Shown here: piece after piece, positions 10,501-23,800 of the stretch | How positions within the stretch are numbered: the first letter of the stretch is position 1 | Layout of the letters: each line of letters starts with the position of its first letter | Source: Hawksworthiomyces lignivorus | Lineage: Eukaryota > Ascomycota > Sordariomycetes > Ophiostomatales > Ophiostomataceae | Direction of reading: 5' to 3' | Assembly (NCBI GenBank): GCA_002917075.1 | Contig: NTMA01000003.1 | Span: 930,001 to 994,000, forward strand | DNA: 64,000 nucleotides | Made by a program: the position numbers and the translations under genes | The notes under the pieces: generated by a model | What the model was told of the DNA's origin: nothing | Seen by the model: the letters and a program-made list of their open reading frames with translations, nothing else | Databases searched by the model: none

Positions 10501-13500
10501 ACCCTTTACAAAACTTTCCCTTTCGAAAATATCTCTACTATTGCTTGAACTCACAACACTGGACAACATGCTGTCTAATCAAGCACTTCAAAAACCAAAA
10601 TAAATAAACAATGCGGAAAAAAGAAATAGAATTGTCGGCATGTGTTGAAGTGAGGTAGAAGAATCACCAGATGTGTTGACATGTTGTTTTCATCTTGTGG
10701 TGGCTATTGTTCTCTTTGCCCCGTCTAAGGGACCACTTTACTCCGAACAACTTAGAGTGCCGAGTCCAGTCAACAGAAACGGGGAGAATGGCAAAGAAAG
10801 AAGAAGAGAGACGCCCCGTTTTGCCTTTACGTCTTGATGATTTGTGGTTGGTGGACAGAATGTGTTCCGCAGTGGTTTGCTGCATTGCCATCACAACTTT
10901 TTTGCATTGCATATTTTTGGTGCAAGAATGAGGACCTCTGTGTGGAAACAGCAGGGCGAGAAAACAGAAAGAAAAGAGCTAATTGGAGGTGTGGAGCCAC
11001 GACAATATGCATTTGTGCGTTGGCAGCAAACTACTGGCTCAGGTCTCTGACTTTGGCTCATGCAACATGTGCAACGGCAACTATTTCCAATGTCTCTGAA
11101 TGGCCGCTTCTTTTGTCATTCTGCATCGTCATATTTCTTCCTCTCCTCTGTGAGCTCGACGAGCGGTATTGCTCCACTTCTCTGTTTGATATCTCGACTT
11201 GCTCTTAGTCCTCATCGTGTGTAGGTTTGCCAAGTGTCGTGTTTATTTCTGTCCAGTTCTTAATACTTGTGGTCCATTCCCTTGACTCTACTGGCTGCTT
11301 ATCTTGAGAAGATTGTGGGCATAGATATAATGGGCTGTGAGGTTAGAGCTGCTAGAATATGAGCGCAGTAATATCGCAGGCCTTCGTCACAAGTCGCGCA
11401 AGAGGAGCCACATATTTACCTGCGCATCTCTCTCGGAAGATATATTAGCAGAAAGGTGTTATGTTGGAAAGGATGACAGCATCTCAGTTACGAGTTTTCC
11501 TCAAGAAACTGAACAGAAAAGAATGAAGAATGAAAAGAGGAGAGTAGGTAAAGGAAGTCCGTCCCAGTGGGGGAGTATGAAGGGATTCTTCATTCTAGAA
11601 TGCTGGACGGCCATATTCAAAAGAAGAGTTTCGTTCTTTGCCATAGAAGTTGATCGAGGTGATCAACTCCTTGCCGATATGAGGATCGAATATTATTCTA
11701 TACCCTTAAAATGTGCGTCCTGGGAGGCATAAAGGAACCAGCACACAGACTCAAGGCGCTGTTATACCTATTCATTTCACGATACACGTAATTGAGCATG
11801 GGTTGCTGCAGTACTCTCCGTTTCAAGAGCTCTCAAACTGCAATGACTATGAGGCTCAATCAAGGGATTGCAACATCAAGTCAAGTGCCTCTATGCTGCG
11901 TGCTCTTTTGCCCATAGGCATGATGTGTTTCAAACCCCCCTTTTGGCTGAGGGACATTCGTACTCTTTTAAGCTAAGACCAGACAACGCACTTCTTTCTT
12001 CATGCCAATGTTGATGGCCTCTTTATTTTATATCCTGTATTTGTGACTCGGTTAGCAGCAAGTACTGACTAGTAAAAAAATGAGATATTACAGCTACATC
12101 CGTCTTGTAAGAGATGAACTGTGGGATAAAATCGCGTGGTTCATAGGAGCAAGTCTAGCCGTTCAGGACTTTTTATCAAAAAGCAGTATTTTGAAAAGGG
12201 GCAATTGCGTCTGAGAATCTGTGCTGAAGTGGCTATAAAACCCAAGAGTATACGTCTTCATGTCTTTTTCATCTGTGTCTCATGATGTGAGAGACATGCG
12301 AGACAGACAACCACCGTATCACGGTCAATCAGCCCGACAAGTGGGAAGAGAAGAGATGAGGTGGCACCAAGTCATCTGACCAAGTATCTCGTAAAGCCTG
12401 GGCATAGCTGAAAGTCTTCACTCCTTACTAAACAAACAACCTCTTAAGTCTATGACCTTGATGCCCGGGCAACCCAAACGACTAGAGAAAGGCAAATCTA
12501 TCGCGGCCTCTCTGCTAATGTAGCGTATATCACTCTTACAAATATTGCCGCATCAAACCAAGACTGCCTTTACTGGTAATTTCTTCGTGTTTTTTTTTGG
12601 TTCTGTTTCTTTTTATACCCTCTCTTTAGTCTGGTGCTCTAGATTCCTTTTTTTCGAATAACAAACCGCGAATACCGAGATTTCTACCCGAGACGAGGGA
12701 TACACATCACTGGTAAAAATACGGAAAGAAATAGGGCGGGAACAGATGCAGCTGACCGTGAAACTTTAGCCAAAGACTGAAGAGAGGTTGAGAATAGAGC
12801 TTCATACCGCTCCCCTCTGCATCAGGTTCATCGGGGACCTGATAGCCAATATATGATCAAACAGGCACCTGCTTAGGATGTGAGAATAAAGGATGGAAGG
12901 TGGAAGACCTTCCATAACCATTCCTTTATAGCAACAAAGTTTGTTGCTGCTGCTGATTCGGCACGCTGGACTCATCTGACAGAAGCAGAAGTCGTTAGGG
13001 TTGGGCAGCAATTCACGGGGGCATTGCTCATGTGGGCCGCTCTTAGCCTTCATCTATGTGCTGGCGCCGTCAGTCTTAACCGATGGGCGAAGGGACTAAG
13101 GTAATGTAAGGTTTTCGGCGCCCAACGCCTCGTTCTCGGGACCATATTGCATCAAGACACCACACGCTCAATCGCTCATCTTCATGTGCCGCCAGCAGCT
13201 TTGGTCGAACTGCCATGCACCAGGAGATTCTAGTTTACTGGCCATGACCTTGCTGACTCAAGCGGAGATGGAGCTCTTCGTGTCTGCAACCAGTTGCTGC
13301 CCAACGGTCCTCGCAATAGGGGTGCTGTTTCTGCCCGACGATAATTTGCGGTGACGCAAAGAGAAGAGGAGAAACGCGCCGACAGGCTCCCGGAGGAGCG
13401 AAAATGAAAGAATTAGGAAGGACGTTATGCCGGACTCTGGGTGTCTGCTACCTTTGATTCTGCCCGACCCTTTTCACCTTTCTGCTTGCCGGGCCCTGCA

Positions 13501-14672
13501 GATTCGTCATCCAGTTTTTCTCAGGCCTGGGTATCTTACACTCCTATAGATGGTGCAGAAGCGAATATTGCTGAATATTCACGCACAAGACTTTTGGGCG
13601 TTAGCATTCTCACTATCTGGTTCGAAAATCAGGCGCTTTCTGGAAGCCTTGGTCTCAAACCAAAGTTTAGCCATCAACGCTTGTGGTTCTCCATTGTCTG
13701 GCTCCCAATTCCCAAGAAAGGGCAGCCATTCTAGGTCTTGTAAAGCCCTCCGTCTCGGAGTGGCTATTATCAAAGACGTGAAACGGCTTCTGTTCTGCCA
13801 GCGTATGGCCGTTAAATCCTCGCGTGTCGTCACTGGTTGGACAACTCGCCAGCATGAGGTGTTCGTTTCTGTATGGTGAAGACGTCAAATCCTGAAATGC
13901 CAGCCATGCAAGCAGCTCATTTGCTTTTGAAGACAAAATGCTTCCCACTGCGGTACGGATTGTTGCTTAAAGAGGGCATGTTTTCCCCATTTTCCCCTTT
14001 CTGTAACTTGGACTTCCGCTTTACCCCCAACTGCTGTCCTTAAACGGAGAGGGACAACGCACAAAGTTTACAAAAACAGCTATCAGATGATCTGAGGTTC
14101 ATGAGTCTATCGGCCTAACTTCCCCTTACCTGTTCCCTCTTTCGTTTTCCCCTTTCCTTTGCAAATGCAACAAGAGACTTGTGACGGACAGACCATCACT
14201 CAATTCCCACGCATATCCCCCCTTTTCCAATAACCTTTCCACACTTTGTCTTTCCATAGACGGCTATCCCACGAGCGTACCGACAAAATTGTTAGCATGA
14301 GCATCTCGTACTATTGATCTTGCATTCAGGGACGATCATATGTTCGTCGATCTAGGTTCACAGCCAGACCAGTACTGCGACATATCGATCTTAAAAGCTT
14401 CATTTTTTGTCCTATTCCGCCTCGCTTTTCATGCTGGGATCTCCATTCCCTAATGCTTTGGTAGAGTGATAACACAAGTCACTGCAAACTTCTCCTTTGT
14501 TCGACAAAATAAACCTGCCTCAAGGACTTTCCCCTTTTTGGAAAAATCAAACTTTACCAGAAGTTTGATATACAAGGTTTTGAACTGCGCATTTTCTTGA
14601 AATTTTGCCTCCTATGTCCTTCCGAGGAGCATCCGCTGCTTTTCCCCAATTAGTTCGATATATCTTGCCAAA
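7541..14672. other. 7.1-kb divergent gene-free interval
   Basis: Region between the starts of the C2H2 factor and the gene at 14673. No open frame here exceeds about 156 codons. None has the GC-rich codon use of the neighbouring genes, and none carries a recognisable domain. Base composition is close to even and not strongly AT-biased. I see A/T homopolymers (for example near 7718-7734) and a cluster of TCCAG words at about 8792-8860, but no tRNA-like or transposon-like structure. Likely content is two large promoters, long and possibly spliced 5' leaders, or noncoding transcripts. This is inference. Confidence 0.5.
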
Positions 14673-16212
14673 ATGGAGACCGGTGGAAACGCAGTATTTG
14701 GGCCAGATTCTGGCTACAGAATAAACCAAGCCTATAGTGGACAATGGAACACCACAGCCCGAAGGTGCGGAAATAACAAGACAATATGAGCGTCAAAAGA
14801 GAAAAATCGAAAAAGAGAGAACGCATTTTATGGCATCAAGGAATCAGCTGACTTTATCAAAAATCACATAGCGGATACAATGACGGATACCAGAATAATG
14901 GTTATGACACGGGCCGTGATGTCCCTTATCGCTCGTCCAGGTAAGGCAGCCATGCTGCATTTTCTTGCGATTCTGTCTCGCCTGTGGCTATGTGCTCTTC
15001 TCTCTCCAATGCAAAAGTTCTTTAGGAATAACTTCTGTGACTCTCTAAAGTGTTACGGTTCCTCGAGGCACATCGGCTGGTTCTCCTTTCAAATTGCCCG
15101 CGGTTTCCGGCGGCATCTCCGCAGTTGAGGCCGCTCTGCACCAGAACGCTCATTTCGGCCAGCAGTACCCGCATTCTCCACCGCCAAGTTACAGCTGGCA
15201 GCAGTCTCCGTCTTTCGCGGCCAACACCTATGGCGCAATCGGGACCTCCTTTAGCTCCTACAGCAACGGCGCGACCAGCCGAAATGGACACGGCTCCTTT
15301 TCTCCGGATGGTGAGTCCAGTTCTCATCATGGCCTGGCATCTGCGGTCAACATGAACGGCACCATTGTCGAGCCGACGCCCCATCATATGCCTCGCCAGT
15401 CGAGCTTTTCACCCACCGGGTCCGTCGACGACATTACCAACGTGTCGCCGAGTCTCTCTGACATCTCGATGGACAGCAACCAGGGGCGATCCTCGCCTTC
15501 CCGGCAGCCGCTGTCTGCGTCGTCCGTCCATGATGCCACGTATGGCATGAACGACATGAGCAGTTTCGGCGCCATTGGCAGCGGCGCCGTCAACGGCAAC
15601 GGTAACGCCGGAGGTCGGCACGACAGCCGGGGCCGTCCGGCAAGGCGTGGGGCCAACCGTGACGAATTTGACGGGCCGCATCAGTTTCTGCCGCGGCCGA
15701 CGCCCCAGTACATTGCCATGCAGGAGCGGGAGCTGCCGCACCTGCCGACAAACTTGTTGGTGCAGGAGCAGGACAGCGTGCTGTCGCAGGTCAACGACCG
15801 GCTGTCGCAGTGTGCGTTCGACTTCGTGGCGCGGTACCAGTTCCCGATCCCGCTGACGCAGGACATGCGTCCCGTGGCCCGCCCGCAGGACCGCGAGTGG
15901 ACCGAGTGGGTGCAGCTGCTGAAGCGGCTGGCCACAAAGCGGCGGATCCCCGCCCGCGTGCTGTACAACGGCCAGATCAAGCAGTTTGTCACGATCCTGG
16001 AGAACTCGCTGGAGATGCGCCACGCAGCACGGCACCAGTCGCGGCCGCTCAAGGACGACCGCAACATCCTCCAGCTGATTTCTGCCGGCATCCAGGTTGC
16101 CAAGATCCTCAAGGATGCGCCCGCTATGGACTTTTTAGACCGTTTGTACGTCGCCACGGACAAGCAAATCCAGGAACGGAGTGCCTCAGCCGCGGCACGG
16201 TTCCGAAATTGA
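14673..16212 (+). CDS. conserved low-complexity fungal protein of unknown function
   Basis: Three-exon model 14673-14764, 14872-14940, 15051-16212 (440 residues). Phases agree at both junctions (2 then 2), and CTGAC/ATAAC branch sites lie before the acceptors. It begins METGGNAVFGPDSGY. Residues 1 to about 250 are rich in Ser, Gly, Asn, Pro and Tyr and look disordered. From about residue 280 a compact, mostly helical segment follows, containing LPTNLLVQEQDSVLSQVNDR, a WTEWVQLLKRLATKRRIP stretch and a final helix ending near DRLYVATDKQIQ. This block has the even hydrophobic spacing of a folded domain. I do not recognise a named family and see no signal peptide or membrane segment. A long upstream region and a disordered N-terminus are typical of developmental regulators, but that is only context. 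The last acceptor (CTAAAG) is weak. Confidence 0.75.
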
Positions 16213-17688
16213 TACCCTTCTTTTCTTTTTATGCTTTGATTTCCATTTTACTTTTTCTCGCCTCCTCCTCGAACGTTCTGCTTTAGTGCTCTGATATGAA
16301 CTTTTCTCGTTGTCCTTGGCTTCTGTTTCTCTTGCTCTGTCCTACCATTACGTCACTTCCAACTTCCGGTTGTTCTATTTAGCTTTTTTTTTTTCTGTTT
16401 TGTGTTTTGCTTCGCGTACCGTTTTGTTTACTTTTCTGATCGCCTGCCATGCTGGACTGTCTGATATTTGAAGCATACGCACTTTTAAAGCATAGCCGCG
16501 CGCACCCTTTCCCTTGAGGTTTACCAGGTCACCACTTTCTCCGTTTCAGCGATCCCCAGATAACAGCACACACAGAAAAAAACAAACAAAAAAAAGACCA
16601 CAGCATTTTCTTTTTCTGTTTCACGTACAGCGTTTTGGGTGGCACTTGTTTTGTGTTTGTGTTTACTTTTTCTTGTGTCTACCTTTTCTACTTGTTCAAG
16701 GAATACGGCGTCAAGTCACATATTTTTCATGGATCCCTTCGACATAGCCAACATAAATGGAAACGGCACGCTGAATTTTTCTGTCTCTATTCTCGGATGT
16801 TCCACTACACCGCACCCAAATAGAAATTGGGAGTTACATATGTCACCTTTGTTGTTTGAGCTGCCATGCCTGGCAAGGTTAGGATATGTGGTCAGGATAT
16901 GCCCCCAAACGGACTCCAAGACTAGGATTTCTCCCAGTGAAATTACTTACTATTTACCCGCTTTATATTCTTTTCTTTTGTCCTTTTCTGTCTACCTTTA
17001 AATTCTTGGCCACAATCTCAGTGAAAGAGTAGACAATCTGATTCTCTTTTAACGTTTTCATTATTTGTTCTCTTTTTCTGGCTTTTTTATTCTGTTGACT
17101 CACCTTTTTATGTCGACTATAACAATCACGGCTCCTAACAACATGGTGGGCAATGATGACCTGGGGATGAAAGGAGATACCTATACTAGGAAAGACGCGA
17201 GGATATGGATCTATGATATTGTGTGATATTTTGCATGAAAGGGGTGGCCCAGAGGGAGACTTCAACTCGATGTTGGCTTAACTTTATTTATTATTGTTTC
17301 AGCGAGAAGTATTGATACCGGCATATGAACGTACTCCTCTTAACAAGCATTTATTTTCTTTAATCACAAAACAAATCTCTAGCTTTCCCATATGATTTTG
17401 AAATGCAGAATCAGAGATCTAGTGCGTGCTTGGGTCCTGCCAAAGAGGTGTCTGCCAAGGCACGAAATGTTAAAACCTTATTCTCATTCCCTCGAAACCG
17501 CCAAAAACAAAACGCCATTGTTATTGCCCGCAACTTCTCTCATATGTCCATTGCTTCAAAATTGTACAAGTTGTACAGATTCATCACACATTTAAAAAAA
17601 AAAATCCAACAAAAATAACCCGCTTCAAAAAGGCCCATTCCTGTATACTACCGTAGCACCGAATAAAACAAAAACTAGAACAAATTAT
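16213..17688. other. convergent 3' intergenic region
   Basis: AT- and T-rich spacer between the 3' ends of the unknown gene (+) and the Zn2Cys6 gene (-). The short open frames present have no domain and no codon bias. No gene supported. Confidence 0.5.
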
Positions 17689-20600
17689 TTACTCTGGTGT
17701 GAAGATGTACCGCTCGTTCTGGAAGGACAACAGAAACTTGGAGCATAGGCGACCAGTGTAGTTGACTGCCACATCGAGAGGATACGGGTGGTCCTCCACA
17801 ACATCCATCAGTGGATTAAAAGTCAGGTAATCGAGCTCCCTCCCTGCAATTTATGTTAGTATCTGCATGGCATATCTTCAAAGGCTCTGGAAGGCGGGCT
17901 CCATGGGATTACGAGATTAGTCTAGACTTACAAGAAGCAGAACCAGGTTCGATCAACTCCCGCAGGCTGACAACCAGTTCAGTGGCCGACTTATCGAGAT
18001 CACCAGAGAGGAGCAGCCCGTCATCGATGAGGGGATTGAAGGCCGCTTTAACGACTGACGTAGATGCTGATGCTGATGGTGAAGATGTTATGGAACCGCC
18101 CGAAGAAGAGGGCGATGAGGCTGATGACGTTCCGCTCGTGGTGGCAGGTGTCTGGAATGTCTGGTAGATGTTGTGGAACTGGTACGAAAACTGGCGGAAA
18201 GGGAGATTCTCGAGTGCTCGGCTCAGCTTAACAGCAACAGTCCTCGAATTCTCCGGGTTTTGGCGTTGGCCTTTCTGCATATCGGATTCGTTCTCCGTGA
18301 CAGCAAAATAGTCGATGGCTAGCCCAGTGGCCTCCATGAAAAGACAGAAGACCAAAAATGCCGCGAGACATGTAGCCCATGACGAGCGAGCCTTAGGTTT
18401 AAGCTCACGAGCGAACATCTTGAAGAGTTTGTCAACTTCTTGCTGCATCATTTCATCCAAGATGGCCTTTATCTGTCGGTTAAGCAAACGTGCTGTCAGG
18501 AACGGAACATCTTGAGGAATAAGGCCCGTGGGCGCTAGGTCCACCAATGTATCGGGAGTGAGACTGAGGTGGTGTGCCAGCATATAATGCATCGTGTAGA
18601 TGGAAAAGGCCTGCTTGACAATCGGTGCCTATATAATCTGTTAGTTTGAATTTCATTATTTTGTTCTAATTTGCTCTATTGGTTTATTTTCAATGCTTTT
18701 GGACTCTGGGGGTTTCATACATTCGTTCGCAGATAAAAGCGTCGCACAATATCGAGAATCTTCTTTGGCAATTCGGTTTGTTGAAGATTTGCGGTGACAT
18801 GGAATAAGTAGGCATCTTCTTTAAGGATACTGTCGACATATGCGCGACAAGCCTTCTTGATCTTCTCTTGCTGCTGGGAAGCGCTGACAGGCGAGTTTTC
18901 TGATAAATCCAGGCCGATGGGTGCTGTCTTCATCAAGTCGAGATGCATTTTGTTTCTCGACACCGTCAGACGCGTGTGGTACATCACTTCAGCCGAAGGG
19001 GTTGCCGTGAAAAGCTTTGCACCCCGGATCTCCAACGAAGATTTGAAGCCCTGGCCGGAAGAGAGACGCACGGTGCATGGGCGATCCATGCCGTCAACAG
19101 AGAAGGAGGCTACATTTTCAGAAATGAATGATGCCATCTCGTCTTTTCGGAAATGCTTTCGGATTAGATCAGGAAACAGAGGGATCAAAAAGTCGTCGAA
19201 TCGCCAGCACACAATCATCAGTGGGACACCCGTAACTAGCTTTTTGCAGTTCTTGCAAGGCAGTTCGGCGTCACAGCGCACTTTGCGCGAGTGGCAGCAA
19301 AAGCATGCACCTGCACGTCGGACCTGTAAGGCGCTCTCTTTTACCTCCTCAGCTAACGGCCCCTTGCGCCCCTTCTGGGTTGTGTTGCTCATTGCTTCAA
19401 AACACTCGAATGGATTGATTCGGCTGCCGCTGCCTGCAAGATTACTGATTGACACGGGTGTAAGAATGACAAATTTATCGTCGCTGCTACTGCTGCTGCT
19501 GAGCTGATGCTTGTCGGAGGTGGACGATCCATGACTTCCCTTCTTTTTGGTGACCCTGGTTCCTGGACCTCTGACCTTTTTGATGCTGCTTTCGGTCGCT
19601 GACCTTTGGGGGATAGGCCTCGGTGCTGAGGTAGCAGACGACACATTCGTAGGAAGCGCCTTTGAACTTGACAGTGCCTGGGGTACGGGCTGTGGCTGAA
19701 TGGAAAACTGAGTCTGTTGGCTCTGAGGTGCAGACGTTGCTGGCAGCGATTGCATCTGCTGCTGCTGCTGCAAAAATTGCTGCTGCAGTTGCTGCAGCTG
19801 GAATTGTTGCATTTGCGTCAGCTGTATGCGCGGTGGCTGCTGCTGCTGCCCGCTCTGGTTTGAGTCCGCTCTTGATCGGACAGGCGATGGCGGGCTTGCC
19901 GACTGTGACACAAAAGAACTCTCCGGCGACGCTGAATCTAGGCCATAGCCTCTTTCCATCATAAAGATTGGAGTCTCCTGCGGCTCGGACACACTCGCTG
20001 GGCTCCATGGCGACGCGTTGGCAGTCGATTGCATATGATCAGGAATGCCGAGAAGGCTTGGCTGCTGTTCCTGTTGCTGGCTTTGCGAAGGCTGCTCAAG
20101 AGGCTGCGAGAAAGGCGATTGCTGCTCTATCGTCTGGTAACCAGACTGCAGAGCAGCACTAGCTGCGGAAAAGTCTGCTGGGAAAAAGGGAGCAAGGTCT
20201 GTTCAGAGTAAAGAGAGGAGGCTGTTAGATGAAATATACTGCACCCTGAAGATAGACATAACCACTTACCCCGAATCTGCTGGTCCATAAGAATCATGTT
20301 CATATTTTGCAGCTGTAAAAACTGGTCTGACATGACATTTGATGATGGCTCGGTGGTCGGCATGGTATACTGGGTATTTGCAAGAGCTGACGATTCCAAG
20401 ACATTAGGCATGCCGATGGATGAAGGCATTTGGTTTGCAAACTGAAGAGGGAAGGGCCCGCTCTGCTGATTTGATTCGGCGAACGTAGTCGACTGCTGAC
20501 TTGACGGTATCGGGACAGGCGACGACGTTGGCGGCATCGGCAGTGGAATCTGCTCCGGGCTATTTATCTGGGCTGGGCTTAAGCCGAGGCTGCTTAAGCT

Positions 20601-20822
20601 GGAGCTTGGCCCACGGTGTCCGACATCCTGGTGAACGATAACACCGTAGGACGCAAGACTGCGGCTCGCAGGACTCGGCAGAAACCCAACAGATGATGAC
20701 GGACCGGTCTGGGAACCACTTGTCGGGTCCATGAAAGTCCAGGACTCATCCTCTGAGGGGAGAATATCGAACCCCAGAGGAGAACCTGCGGGGGAGTTGT
20801 TTCTCGGCATTGTAGAGGCCAT
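17689..20822 (-). CDS. Zn(II)2Cys6 transcription factor with central zinc cluster
   Basis: Four exons, read right to left: 20270-20822, 18721-20177 (or from 20198, see acceptor note), 17932-18628, 17689-17843. The product is about 953 residues. Phases match, with ACTAAC branch sites in the second and third introns. The zinc cluster CFCCHSRKVRCDAELPCKNC starts at about residue 476, and the sixth cysteine lies 12 residues after the fifth instead of the usual 6-8 (ending in IVCW). The cluster is mid-protein, preceded by about 470 residues of Ser/Pro/Gln-rich sequence with long Gln runs (about 295-335). The remaining 450 residues are largely helical with an SSPSSSG-rich loop, resembling the ligand or middle-homology regions of such factors. 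Expected to be a nuclear DNA-binding regulator. It shares a 4.4-kb divergent upstream region with the SET-domain gene. Targets unknown. Confidence 0.88.
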
Positions 20823-23800
20823 ATCTTATGAGAATCTTGGAAAGAAAATAACTGCGAAGAGATTTCCGGCACCGGACAGCCGGGGAAGCAAAAGCACCCA
20901 AAACAGGAAAAAATGGGATAGCACGCGAGTTATGTATTTGCGGCTCTCTCCGCTTTCGCGCCAGATGCGATAGGTTCCCTGTCCAACTATCGATGGTTGA
21001 CGACGTGAAAAGCGCAGGCTCGCGCGTTGCTGAACCAATATGTGGTTGCCAATAATAAGCAAGTGGTCTTTTGGAGAGTCTGAAATAGAAAAAAAATCAC
21101 GAGGCTCTGCTTCAGCGATTTATGTTTTGCGAATCCTCGATTTTAGTTGCAGTTACAGTATCAATTTGTCTGTTGCCTGTGATACTGCTGTTGCGGTGTT
21201 TTGTTGCGTAGGCAAAAAGAACGAGGCCGTAAGAAAGATCAGGAGCACAAGAAGAGCGATGATGAAAGCGAAAATAAGTACGGAGACATTGTCTTTTAAC
21301 GGAGCGCAAAGGAAAGTCCAGGCAGAGGACAATTCTTCTGAAATAAGCGAGACAATAGAAAGGATCAGAAAAAAAAAGGCAATCGCGAGATCAGAATGAC
21401 AGGAAGCAGCGACCGACGGACGGCTGGCTAGCTGGAAGGAGGGACCGAACTGGACGGCAAAGCCTCTCTTGGTCGGTATCCCAAAAGGGAAAGAGGGAGG
21501 GGTGCTCTGCCTTGTAAAGAATAGGGGGGGTGTAGGTGTACGAAATTGAAACTGGGTAAACAGCCTATGAGGAGGCAAGAAATGATGCGAGCTAGACACG
21601 TGCTTTTCGCTGAGTGAAGAGGAAGTCCCCTAACTATTCTCATTGTATGGAAGTACATAAGCATTTTGTTGCGCTGCGAGAGACAGCTTGCCTTCATTGA
21701 TAGCAGACCCCAGAATACCGAAGAATGCGGCGAGAAGCTTTGAAACGTTTCTGACATGATCGTGTACGGCGACTTTTTTTCGGTGGACGTAACCCGATTA
21801 TCCCACGAAAAAAATAGAACCCGGCGGTGCTGGCTGGCCTACAAACTACATCTTCGCCAAAAACAAACAACAAAGGCAGATCAAAGGCAGTGAACAGAGC
21901 AATAAAAGATGGATAAAGAAAGGGTCCTCTCTGGAGAAGCATACGGGTTTTTGCCAAAGCGAACCGTGTTCCTACCAACTTCATTCGGTCACAATGCATC
22001 ATGTCACCCATAAGGTTTCCTGCCTTTGTTACTTTTCCGAAGAGGTTATTGTCAGCGCGAAGGCTACTTCGGCAGCAAAAATCGACTTCGTAGCTAGGGA
22101 TGCTACTCCACTGTCTTAACTCTTGAAGCAGCACGCAGGCTTGAAGTTGCCACAAGGTAAGAGCGAAATAGCCATAGACATCCAGAGAGCCATGTATCAT
22201 CACAAATGTTTGTCCGTATTAGTCCCGTTGACGCACTTGGTTCTACGCCAGCAGGGTGGACGGGACGGGTTGTCTAGACCCTTTGCTTTTTTCTTCCACA
22301 TCGAACGATAATAAAGAAGTTGACCATACTGCACACCGAGCAGGCGCAGTGGTAGGCAAATTTGTGGTGTAAAAGTAGAGAGCAAGGAACAGAGGAGTCC
22401 TGCATATGTATACATGGATAAGAGAGAGAGAGCAACTATTGACAATTGCTGTCATGCGAGAAGCGGTAGGTCCTTTTTGTGATGGTTTTTCCCCTTACCT
22501 TTTCAGCCGACGAAATCAATATGGCCGCTTGGCCTGCTGTATGGTACAGGCGAAGCACATCCTACGGCTAGAGGATGCAATTGAAAGAATGCAAAATATT
22601 CTTTACAGTGGGCTGCCTATCGCAAACGAGGAAATCAAACCGTCTCTGTTGGTGAAGAAGAAAGGAATCAAGAGCGGGAAAATATGAGCAGTGAAGAAAT
22701 TTTAACTAAAAAGCTCAGGATTTTCGGGCTTTTATTAATCCATATCAGCGGAGTACCCGTCTTAATCTGCCGCACAGACTAACTAAACATCAAATTGTCT
22801 CGACAACAAACTATGCAATCTAAAATATAACTGCAATTATTCAAACATATACGGCATGCTAACGATTACATGAAAAGTACTACGTGCATACAAGTAACTA
22901 TAGAATCTCCCATGGGGTTTAAAGTATAATGTAGAATTTTGTATTTCATTTGTCTACCTCAATCTTACTATGAAGCGACGATGGCGGAAAAGTCTTCGAA
23001 CGCGTTGCACGTGATAATGGTTAGCTAACAGTTAATCACGTGACCAAAATTTTACATACTTCTGTTGACAATCCAATTTTTTTTCTTTGGCTCGTTTCTT
23101 CTCTTCTTTTTTCCTTACACTTTTTACCTCGCACGATTAATCAACCGATTTTGAATCGCCCACTTACTATCGGTCATATTTGCGTGCCAGACGAACGGAT
23201 GTCTAGTTTCCCTTTTGTATCTTCGGATACATCTGCCCTGCATGGCACATTCTACCGGCAGAGTAAACCGGGAAACCTTCCGACATTTACTTAGATCACA
23301 TCTAAATGACATGTATTAGGGGCTCGTATTGTTTTTGCTGCCTCATCGTTCTCCATGGCATACATGAAACACCATGTTTAGGTTCTGCTTTTCATTCAAC
23401 ATCTAATCTTGTTTGCTCTACGCTTGGAGACGACAATACCAGAGGCACTTCGTGCTAGCAGTAGCAGCAAAGAGACGAATACGAAAACCAACAATAAGAC
23501 AACAAAGAGAAGCATGGAAGATGGGAGAAATAAACAAGTAGCAGCCTAATGGCTTCCACGGGAGAAGTCATGATGCGTTTCATCTCTGGCATCGTTGTCT
23601 CTCTATTGTCCGTAATCTCTTGACAGTATCCAATGTGAAAAGATGTGTTGTTGCATTGTCCTTTCGACTTCTGTTCATGCATCAGGTTACACATAAGTGT
23701 GGTGAAAGTCTATCTTTACCTGAAGTGTGTTAGGGTGCTAACCTCACTGTGGTGTTCTCTATGCGACGTTCTACTGCTGAATTCTATCTCTTGTTCTGTT

